From RUG12783 sp946409545 (GTDB taxonomy: Bacteria > Bacillota_I > Bacilli_A > RF39 > UBA660), in assembly GCA_946409545.1 (NCBI GenBank), contig CAMJWT010000002.1, positions 1-64,000 of the forward strand: a DNA stretch of 64,000 nucleotides, in the 5' to 3' direction. This document shows, in pieces, positions 1 to 9,835 of the stretch. The notes under the pieces are model-generated. The model had not been told where the DNA came from and ran no database searches. It saw only the letters and a list, made by a program, of their open reading frames with translations. The position numbers and the translations under genes are program-made. How positions within the stretch are numbered: the stretch's first letter is position 1; each line of letters starts with the position of its first letter.

Positions 1-1
1 T

Positions 2-1825
2 TTTGAAATGCCAAATAATGATGTAACAATAACTGGTACATGGAGTGCCAATACAGATACTCCTTATAAAGTAGAACATTATTATGAAAATATAAATGAT
101 ACTAATTATTCATTATTTAAAACAGATAATCTAGAAGGTACAACAGATACAACAGTAGATGCTGTTAAAAGAAACGATCAAGGCTTCACGTTTGAAACTA
201 ATAATCAAAATAATATATTATCAGGAAATGTTGATCGTAATGGTACTTTAGTATTAAAACTATACTATACAAGAAATAAATATGAAGTAACTTATAGTTA
301 TACTGGTGATATTATTCCAGATGACGCTACAGCATTGCCAACAGCAAAAAAATATAAATATGATGAAACTGTAACCGTAGCTAATAATGCTACAGCTCAA
401 GGTTATATCTTTAGTGGATGGAGTAGAACAGGAACCTTTAAGATGCCAGCAGAAGATGTTACAATAACCGGTTCATTTACTGCAGGTACATCTGCTTATA
501 CTATTGAACATTATGGTCAAGATGTTAATGGAGATTATGTTCTTCTAGCTAGTGAAACAGAACATAAAACAGGAACAACTAATTCTAATGTTACAGGAAC
601 TTATAAAGATATTGAAAATCATACTTATACTGATTTAAATCATACAGTTTATTCATATAATCCAAATCATCCTGATGAAGTATCTCGTGGTAAAATTAAT
701 CCTCAAGGTACATTAACATTAAAGTTTTATTATTATCGTAATAAATATGACTTACATATTATGAATGAAACTAATGTTACAGGTGCATCAAGTGGTAGTT
801 ATTATTATGGAACACAATTAACATTGGTTGCTAATGCTCGTGATGAAGATGATGAACCATTTACTAAATGGAGTGATGGAGTAACAGATTCATTAACTAG
901 AACAATTAGTATAACTAATGATACAAACATAGGACCTTATTATCACATTTATACAGTTACTTTAATAAATAAAGATCCACGTACGACTGTTACTACAACA
1001 ACTGAGTTAGAAAAAGTAGATCCAGGTAGTAGTATTGTATTACCAGAATTAACGAAGGAAGAATGTGTTTATCCAAAAGATGCAACCCATACAACTCCTG
1101 AAGAGAGAGAATGTACATTCATTGCAGAATTTATGGGTTGGTATACAGATGAAGAACATACTAATAAAGTAGAAAGTCCATATTTTCCATCTGGTGATGT
1201 AACCCTATATGCAAAATGGAATGCGGTTTATTATCATTATCGTTTATCTGGAATTAGAGAGTACTCTGGAACTCCAGGTGATTATGATGACTCTGGTGTC
1301 ATTCTTTATAATATAGATAATAGGAATCGAGACTTTGATATTAATTTTGATATTGTTGAATATGGTAAGAGTTCATTCCCACAAGCAACAATTATGAATG
1401 GTAAATTTGAAAAAAAATCGTTGAATTATCCAGGATTTGTAATCAGATTTAATACGAATAGTTGGGATAAAATTGAATTTACAAGTAGATGGGGAACAAA
1501 GACGGTAGATCAATATGCTACAGGAACAAATATATGGTTAGAGCCAGCTACTGCTACCGAACCAATTCATGTAAATATAACAAGACGTGATGGTGTTGTT
1601 AAAATTACATATTCTACTAATCAAACTGGTACTTCGATACCTGCAGGTGGAAAAACCTTAACGATGTTTGATCAGAATAGTTCTAATTCACCTGTTTTAT
1701 CTGATAATACACCAACAACTGTAACTTTTGGTGCAACAATTGATGAACAAGGTATTCCAATGAGATTCTTTAAAGGAAAACTCGCTAATATGGAAGTTAA
1801 ATTGACTTCAGAATTATATAATTAA
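2..1825 (+). CDS. Large surface protein with InlB/MucBP-like repeats (5' end outside window)
   Basis: The reading frame is open from base 2, so this is the 3' part (607 codons) of a longer gene. The first in-frame ATG (base 8) lies inside a typical InlB-repeat ending (F-E-M-P-N-N-D-V-T-I-T-G-T-W), so it is not a start. Units starting 'YKVEHYY' (about residue 20) and 'YTIEHYG' (about 165) alternate with InlB B-type units ending GWSRTGTFKMPAEDV and GWYTDEEH...SGDVTLYAKW (to about residue 405). The last 200 residues form an unrelated, probably beta-rich domain with no recognised signature. There is no C-terminal helix or LPXTG signal, so any anchor must lie in the missing N-terminus, as in the other surface proteins here. 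A role in adhesion is inferred from family resemblance only. Confidence 0.8.
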   Translation, partial: FEMPNNDVTITGTWSANTDTPYKVEHYYENINDTNYSLFKTDNLEGTTDTTVDAVKRNDQGFTFETNNQNNILSGNVDRNGTLVLKLYYTRNKYEVTYSYTGDIIPDDATALPTAKKYKYDETVTVANNATAQGYIFSGWSRTGTFKMPAEDVTITGSFTAGTSAYTIEHYGQDVNGDYVLLASETEHKTGTTNSNVTGTYKDIENHTYTDLNHTVYSYNPNHPDEVSRGKINPQGTLTLKFYYYRNKYDLHIMNETNVTGASSGSYYYGTQLTLVANARDEDDEPFTKWSDGVTDSLTRTISITNDTNIGPYYHIYTVTLINKDPRTTVTTTTELEKVDPGSSIVLPELTKEECVYPKDATHTTPEERECTFIAEFMGWYTDEEHTNKVESPYFPSGDVTLYAKWNAVYYHYRLSGIREYSGTPGDYDDSGVILYNIDNRNRDFDINFDIVEYGKSSFPQATIMNGKFEKKSLNYPGFVIRFNTNSWDKIEFTSRWGTKTVDQYATGTNIWLEPATATEPIHVNITRRDGVVKITYSTNQTGTSIPAGGKTLTMFDQNSSNSPVLSDNTPTTVTFGATIDEQGIPMRFFKGKLANMEVKLTSELYN

Positions 1826-1826
1826 A

Positions 1827-1853
1827 GGCAAGATATAATCTTGTCTTTTTTTT
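1827..1853 (+). terminator. Intrinsic terminator of the surface-protein gene
   Basis: An 8-bp stem (1827-1834 with 1838-1845, one G-U pair) and a 3-nt loop are followed by eight T. Confidence 0.85.
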
Positions 1854-1917
1854 AAATTGGTAATTAACCAATAAGATATATTGATATATCATTTTTAAAA
1901 TATAGTAGGAGATTTAT

Positions 1918-2169
1918 ATGAAAGATAAAATATCGACAGTTATTGATGGTATAGAAGAAGAATATGATGTATTATTTACTACTCATGATGAAAAAAACAA
2001 TAGAGATTATATTGTTTATACCGATAATAAAATAAATGAAGATGGCGATGCCAATATCTATTTAGGTAGATATCAAGATAATGAAATATTACCAATAACA
2101 GAAGAAGAAAAAGAAAAACTTGAGAAGGTAGTTAGCATCGTTCAAAGGGAGGTTTGCAATGAAGATTAG
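1918..2169 (+). CDS. DUF1292 (YrzB/UPF0473-like) protein
   Basis: This 83-aa acidic protein has the DUF1292 pattern: an early 'EEYDVLFTTHDEKNNRDYIVYT' stretch, then a D-G-D-A-N-I-Y segment and a Glu/Lys-rich C-terminal helix. Members are small Bacillota proteins of unknown function, often near mrr/ruvX or alaS; here the neighbours are a small basic protein and uvrB. The RBS TAGGAG lies about 7 nt before the ATG. The gene overlaps the next by 11 bp, so the two are translationally coupled. No enzyme motif is visible. Confidence 0.75.
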   Translation: MKDKISTVIDGIEEEYDVLFTTHDEKNNRDYIVYTDNKINEDGDANIYLGRYQDNEILPITEEEKEKLEKVVSIVQREVCNED

Positions 2170-2452
2170 TAAATTTTATGATAAAACCGTAGAATTTTTT
2201 AGAAAACATAAAACAAGATATGGATGTATTGCTGCTTTAGAAAAAATGTTACTTACAGGATTCGATGAAGAGAAAATGGCAAGTGAAAGAATAATTCCAT
2301 ATGTAGATCAAAAAACTCAACATGTTCCTGTTTATGATACGGCTGTACCATATGTAAGAGAAATGTGGGAAAGACAAGAACGCGAAAGACAAGATAGATT
2401 AATAAGAGAAGAAATGAGAAGACTTCGAAATAGACCCCCAAGAAGAAAATAA
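2159..2452 (+). CDS. Small basic hypothetical protein
   Basis: This 97-aa protein is not recognised. It starts inside the DUF1292 gene (11-bp overlap) behind a strong GGGAGG ribosome-binding site. The second half is a highly charged helix rich in Arg and Glu (REMWERQERERQ...), ending in a proline/arginine tail (RNRPPRRK) that could contact nucleic acid or RNA; that is inference. The coupling to the DUF1292 gene suggests the two products are made together. A terminator follows directly, so the pair is separate from uvrB. Confidence 0.65.
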   Translation: MKISKFYDKTVEFFRKHKTRYGCIAALEKMLLTGFDEEKMASERIIPYVDQKTQHVPVYDTAVPYVREMWERQERERQDRLIREEMRRLRNRPPRRK

Positions 2453-2479
2453 AAACAAGAGAATAACTCTCTTGTTTTT
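2451..2479 (+). terminator. Intrinsic terminator
   Basis: The stem CAAGAGA/TCTCTTG (2456-2462 with 2468-2474) is flanked by five A upstream and five T downstream. Confidence 0.9.
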
Positions 2480-2522
2480 CTTTTAATCAATTGATAAAAT
2501 AAAATAACAAAAGGAGGTATAG

Positions 2523-4475
2523 ATGTTTGAACTTGTAAGTAAATTTGAACCTAGTGGAGATCAACCAGAAGCTATTAAAGAATTAGTAGATGGACTTAAT
2601 TCTGGTAAAAAGAATCAAGTACTATTAGGAGCAACAGGAACAGGTAAAACTTTTACAATGGCTAATGTTATTAAAGAAGTTAATAAGCCAACTTTAGTTC
2701 TTGCTCATAATAAAACACTTGCAGGACAATTATATTCTGAATTTAAAGAATTATTTCCTAATAATCATGTATGTTATTTTGTAAGTTATTATGATTATTA
2801 TCAACCAGAAGCTTATGTACCTTCTAGTGACACGTATATTGAAAAAGATGCTAGTATTAATGATGAAATAGATGAACTTCGTCATTACGCAACAAGTATG
2901 TTACTTAGTTATCGTGACGTAATAGTAGTAGCATCAGTATCATGTATATATGGTATCGGTGAAGTTGATGACTATCAAAACCATATGTTAACTTTAAATG
3001 TAGGTGAAACCATTGATCGTAATGATGTATTACATAAACTTGTTGATATGTTGTATGAAAGAAATGATTTAGATTTTAAACGTGGTACATTTAGAGTTAA
3101 AGGTGATGTTGTTGAAATAATACCATCTAATGAACATGAACATGGATTAAGAATTGAATTCTTTGGTGATGAAATAGATCGAATAAGTGAAATTGATGTA
3201 CTAACAGGTACTATTGAAAATAATAAAAAAACAGTTAGTATTTTCCCAGCAAGTCACTTTGTAACAAGCGATGATAAATTAGAAAGAGCCCTAGAAACTA
3301 TTAAAGAAGAATTACAAGATAGAATTAAGTTCTTTAAAGATAATAATAAACCTCTTGAAGCAGAACGTATTGAACAAAGAACTAATTATGATTTAGAGAT
3401 GCTTGCTGAAACTGGGTTCTGTCGTGGTGTTGAAAACTATTCAAGACATTTAAGTGGTAAAAAGCCTGGTGAAGCTCCAACATGTTTATTAGATTTCTTC
3501 CCTGATGATTTCTTGTTAATGATTGATGAAAGTCATGTTACTGTTCCTCAAGTACGTGGTATGTATAATGGTGATAGAGCAAGAAAAATGAATCTTGTTG
3601 ATTTTGGTTTTAGATTACCAAGTGCTCTTGATAACCGTCCTTTAAAATTTGAAGAATTTGAATCGAAACTTAATCAAACGATCTTTGTATCAGCAACACC
3701 AGGAGACTATGAATTAGATCTTGTTGATAATCATGTGGTAGAGCAAATCATTAGACCCACAGGACTATTAGATCCAACAGTTGAAGTACGTAAAACTACT
3801 GGTCAAATTGATGATTTAGTTGGTGAAATCAAAGAACGTATGGAAAAAAATGAAAGAACTCTTGTTACAACTCTTACTATTCATATGGCTGAAGAATTAA
3901 CTAATTATTTAAAACAATTAGATATTAAAGTAGCTTATCTACATACAGAAGTTAAAACTCTTGAAAGATTAAAGATTATAAGAGATTTAAGATTGGGAAC
4001 ATATGACGTAGTTGTTGGTATTAACTTATTACGTGAAGGTATTGATATTCCTGAAGTTAGTTTAATTGCAATTCTTGATGCTGATAAGGAAGGGTTCTTA
4101 CGTAGTAATCGTAGTTTAATACAAACAATTGGTCGATGTGCAAGAAATGCTAATGGCCATGTCATAATGTATGCTGATCACTATACTGATAGTATGAATG
4201 AAGCTATTGAAGAAACTAAAAGAAGACGTGAAATTCAAGAAGCATATAACAAAGAACATGGTATTGTTCCTAAAACAATTATTAAAGAAATTCGCGATTT
4301 AATTAGTAACATTGATGATCGTACTAGTGATAAAAAAGAAGTTAAGATGAGCAAAAAAGAACGTCTTGCTAAGATGGAACAAATTGAAAATGAAATGCGA
4401 AAAGCTGCTAGTGTTCTCGACTTTGAAAGAGCTATGGAACTTCGTGATATTTTATTGGAGATGAAAAGTGAGTAA
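2523..4475 (+). CDS. uvrB: UvrB, excinuclease ABC subunit B
   Basis: UvrB (650 aa) is the damage-verifying helicase-like subunit of nucleotide excision repair; it is loaded by UvrA and recruits UvrC. Walker A is GATGTGKT at residues 36-43. The beta-hairpin region follows at about 92-112 (YYDYYQPEAYVPSSD). Helicase motifs include DESH and a QTIGRCARN box. A C-terminal UVR motif (about 615-650, ending SVLDFERAMELRDILLEMK) is the UvrC contact. Length is normal for the family. AAAGGAGG lies 6 nt before the ATG. The 3' end overlaps the radical SAM gene by 8 bp. uvrA and uvrC are not in the window. Confidence 0.98.
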   Translation: MFELVSKFEPSGDQPEAIKELVDGLNSGKKNQVLLGATGTGKTFTMANVIKEVNKPTLVLAHNKTLAGQLYSEFKELFPNNHVCYFVSYYDYYQPEAYVPSSDTYIEKDASINDEIDELRHYATSMLLSYRDVIVVASVSCIYGIGEVDDYQNHMLTLNVGETIDRNDVLHKLVDMLYERNDLDFKRGTFRVKGDVVEIIPSNEHEHGLRIEFFGDEIDRISEIDVLTGTIENNKKTVSIFPASHFVTSDDKLERALETIKEELQDRIKFFKDNNKPLEAERIEQRTNYDLEMLAETGFCRGVENYSRHLSGKKPGEAPTCLLDFFPDDFLLMIDESHVTVPQVRGMYNGDRARKMNLVDFGFRLPSALDNRPLKFEEFESKLNQTIFVSATPGDYELDLVDNHVVEQIIRPTGLLDPTVEVRKTTGQIDDLVGEIKERMEKNERTLVTTLTIHMAEELTNYLKQLDIKVAYLHTEVKTLERLKIIRDLRLGTYDVVVGINLLREGIDIPEVSLIAILDADKEGFLRSNRSLIQTIGRCARNANGHVIMYADHYTDSMNEAIEETKRRREIQEAYNKEHGIVPKTIIKEIRDLISNIDDRTSDKKEVKMSKKERLAKMEQIENEMRKAASVLDFERAMELRDILLEMKSE

Positions 4476-5310
4476 TTTTAAGAAAATATATATTGAGATT
4501 ACTAATAAATGTAATTTAAATTGTTCTTTTTGTTCTATTGATAATCGTGAAAAAAAAGAAATGTCACTTGATGAATTTAATACTGTTTTAGATAAAGTGG
4601 CTAATTATACGGAATCTATTTATTTGCATGTTAAGGGAGAACCTCTTATTCATTCTAAATTTGATGATATTTTAAATATATGTGATAAATATAATGTTAA
4701 AGTTTGTATAACAACTAATGGTACTTTGTTAAAGAATAAAAAAGATATATTATTGAAACATAAAATTAAACAAATTAATATATCTCTTCATTCGGAAAAT
4801 AATATTAAGACATATTTTGATGATGTCTTTAATACTTGTGATGAATTAAGTAAAAAGATAACTATTATTTATCGTTTATGGACTTTGGATAACCTAAAAA
4901 AAGTATCCACAATAATTGTGGACAAAATAAAGAATCATTATAATTTATCCACTTTAATTGTTGATAAAATATATAATGATAAAAATATAAAGATTAAAGA
5001 TAATATTTATGTTGATAAAGATATTGAATTCACTTGGCCAAATGATGGAGAAATAATCAAAAGCAATGTTGGAACATGTTATGGAACAAGAAGTCATATT
5101 GCTATTCTTTCAAATGGAGTAGTTGTACCATGTTGTCTTGATAGTAATGGTATGATACCACTTGGTAATATTTTTAATGATAATATGGATGATATTTTAA
5201 ATAATGAAACCTATTGTGAGTTAAAAAAGAATTTTCAAAATAATAAGATTATTAATCCTTTATGTCAAAAATGTAATTATCGATTAAGATTTAAACCTAC
5301 TAATAAGTAG
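4468..5310 (+). CDS. Radical SAM/SPASM-type protein
   Basis: This 280-aa radical SAM enzyme has the [4Fe-4S] motif CNLNCSFC (Cys15, 19, 22) close to the N-terminus and a glycine-rich 'KGEPLIH' SAM-binding stretch. A C-terminal Cys cluster (PCC near residue 224, then CQKC near residue 270) resembles a SPASM domain holding an auxiliary cluster. Such proteins modify peptides or act in anaerobic maturation; the substrate cannot be read from the sequence. The start overlaps uvrB by 8 bp (ATGAAAAGTGAG), so it is co-translated with uvrB, an unusual partner. The stop codon lies inside the terminator hairpin. Confidence 0.85.
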   Translation: MSNFKKIYIEITNKCNLNCSFCSIDNREKKEMSLDEFNTVLDKVANYTESIYLHVKGEPLIHSKFDDILNICDKYNVKVCITTNGTLLKNKKDILLKHKIKQINISLHSENNIKTYFDDVFNTCDELSKKITIIYRLWTLDNLKKVSTIIVDKIKNHYNLSTLIVDKIYNDKNIKIKDNIYVDKDIEFTWPNDGEIIKSNVGTCYGTRSHIAILSNGVVVPCCLDSNGMIPLGNIFNDNMDDILNNETYCELKKNFQNNKIINPLCQKCNYRLRFKPTNK

Positions 5311-5317
5311 GTTTTTT
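5293..5317 (+). terminator. Intrinsic terminator overlapping the radical SAM stop codon
   Basis: The arms AAACCTACT (5293-5301) and AGTAGGTTT (5306-5314) enclose AATA and are followed by T. The TAG stop sits in the 3' arm. Confidence 0.9.
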
Positions 5318-5382
5318 ATTAAAAAATATATATCATTATTTAAATGTTTGATATAATAAATTTGATAATAGGGAGTATGTTT

Positions 5383-8300
5383 ATGAGTAAGACCAAAAAG
5401 ATAATTGTGACAATACTAATTATCATTTTATTAATAATTTTGGGAGTAGCAATATGGGCTGGAATTAGTGTTGATAAAGTAGATAAAGAAATAGTTACAA
5501 TTAAAAGTGATATTAAAGAACTTGAAGTAGGATGGGGATATCAATTAGAGATTGATAAAACTATTGATAAGAATCATGACATAATTTATGAAAGTAGTAA
5601 CAATAATATTTTAACTGTTGATGAAAATGGTTTTATTAAAGCAATATCTCCTGGTGAAGTAACAATTACCGTAACGGTTAAAGGTAATAAAAAAGTTAAA
5701 GATAGTATTAAACTCGTTGTTAAAGCTGAAAATAGAAATAAAATGGTTTTATCAGAAAAATCTATTTATGTTAAAGTCGGTGAAGAAAGAAAAATCTATA
5801 TATATAATTTAAAGAAAAATGGATATGCTTTATGGGAAAGTGATAATCCAAGTATTGCAACTGTAGAAGATGGAAATATAAAAGCTCTTGCATTAGGAGA
5901 AGTAAATATAACAGTTACTAATGAATCTAAATCCAAAGAGATTGTTAAAGTATATGTTATTGATGAAAAATTAGCAGATATTGAATTAGATGATATACAT
6001 TTTGAAACAAATAAAGTTTCTTTAGATGTTGGTGAAAATGTACAATTAGATGTTATTTATGAACCACGTGAGGCAACTGATAAAAATCTTGTATGGAAAA
6101 GTTCTGATGATAAGGTTGTTACAGTAGATAATAATGGTAAAGTAACAGCTATTGGTAATGGAAATGCTACTATTACGGCAACATCATCAAATGGATTAGT
6201 TGCGACATGTGAGATGGTATCAAATACTAATGTTGTACCAGTATCTAGTATTAAGTTAGATAAAGATACGGTTGAGATATATGTAGGTGATACAACACCA
6301 ATTGAATATACTATTAGTCCTAAAAATGCAACTAGTAAAAATGTTACTTGGGAAAGTAGTAATAAATCTATTGCAATTGTTGAAAACGGATATATTATTG
6401 CTCGTAAAGAAGGAAGAGCAACAATTACAGCAAGAACTAATAATGGAAAAGAAGCTAAAGTTAATGTTGATGTTAAAAAGAAAGTTATTTATCCATATAG
6501 TATTGAGTTGGATGCAACTAATGAGTCAATAAATATTGGCGGTACAGTTACGTTAACCCCAATAATTACTCCAAGTAATGCTACAGATAAATCTCTTGTT
6601 TGGACAAGTAGTGATAATAGTGTTGCGACTGTTAATAATGGTGTTGTAAAAGGCCTTAAAGAAGGTAAAGTAACAGTAACCGCTAAAACAATAAATGATA
6701 AAACAGTATCAGCAACAATAACAGTAACTTCAACAGTTATACCTATTTCCGAAATATCAATTGATAAAAAAGATGTATCATTAGATGTTGGTGAAACCAT
6801 AATCTTAAAAGAAGTTATTAAACCAAGTAATGCGACTAGTACTAATGTTACATGGGAAAGTTCTAATACAAGCGTTGTTACTATAAATAATGGAATTATA
6901 AAAACTGTTAAACCTGGAACAGCAATCATTACCGTAAGAACAGAAAATGGTAAGACAGCAACAAGTAAAATAACAGTTAAAAAGATGGAAGATGTAATTA
7001 CTATTAGATCAAAAAATGCTGTTTATACAGGTAATCCTTTAAGTGCCACAGTAACATCTAAAAGTGGTTCAAAGACAAATATAACTTATTATAGTGATAG
7101 TAAATGTAATATCAAGACGAATACTAATAATGCTAATAATGTTGGTGAAGCACCAAAAGGAACAGGTAATTATTATGTAATTGTAGAAACTAATGGAAAT
7201 GATTTATATAATCCAACTAAATCTAATTGTACTTTAGCAATAACAATTATGAAGAAACCATTAACAGTTACATGTCAAAATAAAGAATATAATGGTGAAT
7301 CTCAAGTAATTGCAACTTGTGATGGTGGAAATATTACTAATGCTAATCAAACAAATGTTGGTTCATATCAAATAAATTGTAATGGAGATAATAATTATTC
7401 TGATGCCCAAACAAAGACATGTATGATACATGCTATAAATATTTCCAATGCAATTGTTTCGGGAATATCTTCTACATTATATACAGGATCCCCTATTAAT
7501 CCTAATTTTGATGTTAAAATAAATGGAAGAACATTAGTTAAAGGTACCGATTATACATATAATATATCTAATAATACTAATGTAGGTCAGGCAACAATAA
7601 CAATAACTGGTAAAGGAAATTATATTGGTTCAAAAGAAGTTCAATTTACGATTAATCCAATTTCGGTAACAATAGAATGTAATAATAAAGTATATAATGG
7701 CCAACAACAAACAATTGCTACATGTAATGGTGGAACAATGACAGGAGCAAATCAAGTAAATGCAGGATCACATAATGTTACATGTACGGGAAAAGGTAAT
7801 TATACAGGAACAGTATCTAAATATTGTCAAATTAGTACTGTAAGTTTATCATCTGCAAATATTTCAGGATATCAATCAACATATCAATATACAGGAAGTG
7901 CAATAAGACCAACTGTTAGTGTAAAAATAATGCTTAATGGATCAACTAGATCATTAATTAGTGGAACTGATTATAATGTTAGTTATGGAAGTAATTCAAG
8001 TCCTGGAACAGGAACAATAACCGTAATTGGTAAAGGTAATTATGCGGGAAGTAAAACAGTAAGTTTTACTATTACAAGTCCCCCACCAGTTTCTATTATC
8101 TGTCAAAATAGATCATATAATGGAACTAATAGTCCAATTGCAACATGTACAGGAGGATCTGTTACTAATGCAAATCAAGTAAATGCAGGATCATATCAAA
8201 TTGGATGTAATCCAGATTCATCTCATAGTAATACTAGTACAAAGACATGTACAATAAGTCCTCTTAGTATATCATCAGCAACAATAACAGGACATCAAAC

Positions 8301-9777
8301 ATCATATCAATATACAGGAAGTGCAATAAGACCAAATGTTACTGTTAAGATTACTCTTAATGGATCTACTAAAACATTAATAAATGGAACAGATTATAAT
8401 GTTAGTTATGGAAGCAATACCAGTCCTGGAACAGGAACAATAACCGTTATTGGTAAAGGAAACTATACGGGAAGTAAATCAGTAAGTTTCACTATAAATA
8501 GTCCAACTCCAGTTACAATTACATGCAAAAATAGGACGTATGATGGAACTAATAGTCCAATTGCAACATGTACAGGAGGATCCGTTACCAATGCTAATCA
8601 AGTAAATGTAGGATCATATCAAATAGGATGTAATCCAGATTCATCTCATAGTAGTACTAGTTCAAAAACATGTACAATAGGTCCTGCTAGTATAACTTCA
8701 GCAACGATTTCAGGTTATTCATCTTCATATCAATATGCAGGAAGTGCAATAAGACCAAATGTTACAGTTAAAATTACTTTTAATGGAACAACAAGAACGC
8801 TAGCAAGTGGAACTGATTATTCATTAAGTTATGGAAGTAATTCAAGTCCTGGAACAGGAACAATAACAGTTATTGGTAGAGGAAATTATACAGGAAACAA
8901 AACAGTAAGCTTTACTATTACAAGTCCTCCACCGGTTACTATTACATGTCAAAATAGAGCATATAATGGAACTAGTCTGCCAATTGCAACATGTACAGGA
9001 GGATCTGTTACTAATGCATCTCAAGTTAATGCAGGATCATATCAAGTAGGATGTAATCCAGATTCATCTCATAGTAGTGCTGGTACAAAGACATGTACAA
9101 TAAGTCCTGCTAGTTTATCATCAGCAACGATTTCTGGCTATCCAACATCATATCAATATACAGGAAAGCCAATAAAACCAACTGTTAGCGTAAAAATTAC
9201 TCTTAATGGAACAACAAGAACATTAACGAGTGGAACTGATTATTCATTAAGTTATGGAAGTAATACCAGTCCTGGAACAGGAACAATAACAGTAAATGGT
9301 ATAGGAAACTATACGGGAAGTAAAACAGTAAGTTTTACTATTACAAGTCCTCCACCAGCTACTATTACATGTCAAAATAGAGCATATAATGGAACTAATA
9401 GTCCAATTGCGACATGTACAGGTGGATCTGTTACTAATGCAAATCAAGTAAATGTAGGATCATATCAAGTGGGATGTAATCCAGATTCATCTCATAGTAG
9501 TACTAGTACAAAGACATGTACAATAAGTCCTGTTAATATGTCATCTGCAACGATTACAGGTTATTCATCTACATATACGTTTACAGGAAGTGCAATAAGA
9601 CCAAATGTTACTGTTAAAATGACCCTTAATGGAACAACTAAATCATTAATAATTGGAACAGATTATTCATTAAGTTATGGAAGTAATATTGGTCCTGGAA
9701 CAGGAACAATAACAGTAAATGGTAAAGGTAATTATACAGGAAGTAAATCGGTATCATTTAGAATTGTTGAAAATTAA
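5383..9777 (+). CDS. Giant Ig-like (Big_2/MBG) surface protein with 141-aa tandem repeats
   Basis: This 1464-aa surface protein starts at ATG 5383 because AGGGAG (5370-5375) lies 7 nt upstream. The in-frame ATG at 5344 has no RBS and sits just ahead of a TATAAT box. A single membrane helix (about residues 5-27) anchors it with the bulk outside. Six Big_2-type Ig-like domains follow (units like 'VGETIILKEVIKPSNATST...VTWESSN'), then an MBG-like domain, then six cysteine-bearing repeats (7273-9777) built on 'CQNRxYNG...IATCTGG' and 'TGSAIRPxVxVK'. There is no LPXTG signal or C-terminal helix. Adhesion or an envelope scaffold role is inferred. Confidence 0.85.
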   Translation: MSKTKKIIVTILIIILLIILGVAIWAGISVDKVDKEIVTIKSDIKELEVGWGYQLEIDKTIDKNHDIIYESSNNNILTVDENGFIKAISPGEVTITVTVKGNKKVKDSIKLVVKAENRNKMVLSEKSIYVKVGEERKIYIYNLKKNGYALWESDNPSIATVEDGNIKALALGEVNITVTNESKSKEIVKVYVIDEKLADIELDDIHFETNKVSLDVGENVQLDVIYEPREATDKNLVWKSSDDKVVTVDNNGKVTAIGNGNATITATSSNGLVATCEMVSNTNVVPVSSIKLDKDTVEIYVGDTTPIEYTISPKNATSKNVTWESSNKSIAIVENGYIIARKEGRATITARTNNGKEAKVNVDVKKKVIYPYSIELDATNESINIGGTVTLTPIITPSNATDKSLVWTSSDNSVATVNNGVVKGLKEGKVTVTAKTINDKTVSATITVTSTVIPISEISIDKKDVSLDVGETIILKEVIKPSNATSTNVTWESSNTSVVTINNGIIKTVKPGTAIITVRTENGKTATSKITVKKMEDVITIRSKNAVYTGNPLSATVTSKSGSKTNITYYSDSKCNIKTNTNNANNVGEAPKGTGNYYVIVETNGNDLYNPTKSNCTLAITIMKKPLTVTCQNKEYNGESQVIATCDGGNITNANQTNVGSYQINCNGDNNYSDAQTKTCMIHAINISNAIVSGISSTLYTGSPINPNFDVKINGRTLVKGTDYTYNISNNTNVGQATITITGKGNYIGSKEVQFTINPISVTIECNNKVYNGQQQTIATCNGGTMTGANQVNAGSHNVTCTGKGNYTGTVSKYCQISTVSLSSANISGYQSTYQYTGSAIRPTVSVKIMLNGSTRSLISGTDYNVSYGSNSSPGTGTITVIGKGNYAGSKTVSFTITSPPPVSIICQNRSYNGTNSPIATCTGGSVTNANQVNAGSYQIGCNPDSSHSNTSTKTCTISPLSISSATITGHQTSYQYTGSAIRPNVTVKITLNGSTKTLINGTDYNVSYGSNTSPGTGTITVIGKGNYTGSKSVSFTINSPTPVTITCKNRTYDGTNSPIATCTGGSVTNANQVNVGSYQIGCNPDSSHSSTSSKTCTIGPASITSATISGYSSSYQYAGSAIRPNVTVKITFNGTTRTLASGTDYSLSYGSNSSPGTGTITVIGRGNYTGNKTVSFTITSPPPVTITCQNRAYNGTSLPIATCTGGSVTNASQVNAGSYQVGCNPDSSHSSAGTKTCTISPASLSSATISGYPTSYQYTGKPIKPTVSVKITLNGTTRTLTSGTDYSLSYGSNTSPGTGTITVNGIGNYTGSKTVSFTITSPPPATITCQNRAYNGTNSPIATCTGGSVTNANQVNVGSYQVGCNPDSSHSSTSTKTCTISPVNMSSATITGYSSTYTFTGSAIRPNVTVKMTLNGTTKSLIIGTDYSLSYGSNIGPGTGTITVNGKGNYTGSKSVSFRIVEN
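7273..9777 (+). repeat. Six tandem repeats, 405-423 bp (135-141 aa), in the Ig-like protein
   Basis: The equivalent Cys codon (TGT/TGC) of each unit falls at 7273, 7678, 8101, 8524, 8947 and 9370. The last four intervals between complete units are exactly 423 bp. Each unit has an 'IATC.GG' half with Cys residues and a 'YTGSAIRP...GTDY...GTGTITV.G.GNYTG' half. Late units are far more alike than the first two. Confidence 0.9.
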
Positions 9778-9796
9778 GATATTATAATTAATAATA

Positions 9797-9825
9797 TTGT
9801 GTTTTCAAAAAAACTATGTTAACAT
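9797..9825 (+). promoter_or_regulatory. Putative sigma-A promoter of the deoC-tyrS T-box operon
   Basis: TTGTGT (9797-9802), a 17-nt spacer and TAACAT (9820-9825) lie just upstream of the T-box leader. The hexamers are imperfect. Confidence 0.45.
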
Positions 9826-9835
9826 ACAAATATAT

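Noticed and set aside
1874..1891. Inverted repeat GATATA/TATATC before the DUF1292 gene as an operator
   Set aside because: AT-only palindromes are expected by chance at this base composition.
5344..5382. Upstream in-frame start for the Ig-like protein
   Set aside because: No ribosome site; a TATAAT box lies just inside the putative coding start, while 5383 has AGGGAG at the right spacing.
6489..6929. Antisense open frames inside the large repeat genes (also 2253-2441, 3935-4165, 8842-9024, 9247-9447, 18176-18463, 22334-22597, 42055-42510)
   Set aside because: They are low-complexity mirror images of conserved plus-strand proteins, without ribosome sites or family motifs.
9780..9797. Terminator after the 1464-aa surface protein
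   Set aside because: The hairpin ATATTAT/ATAATAT is pure A/T with only a short, interrupted T run; too weak to call.
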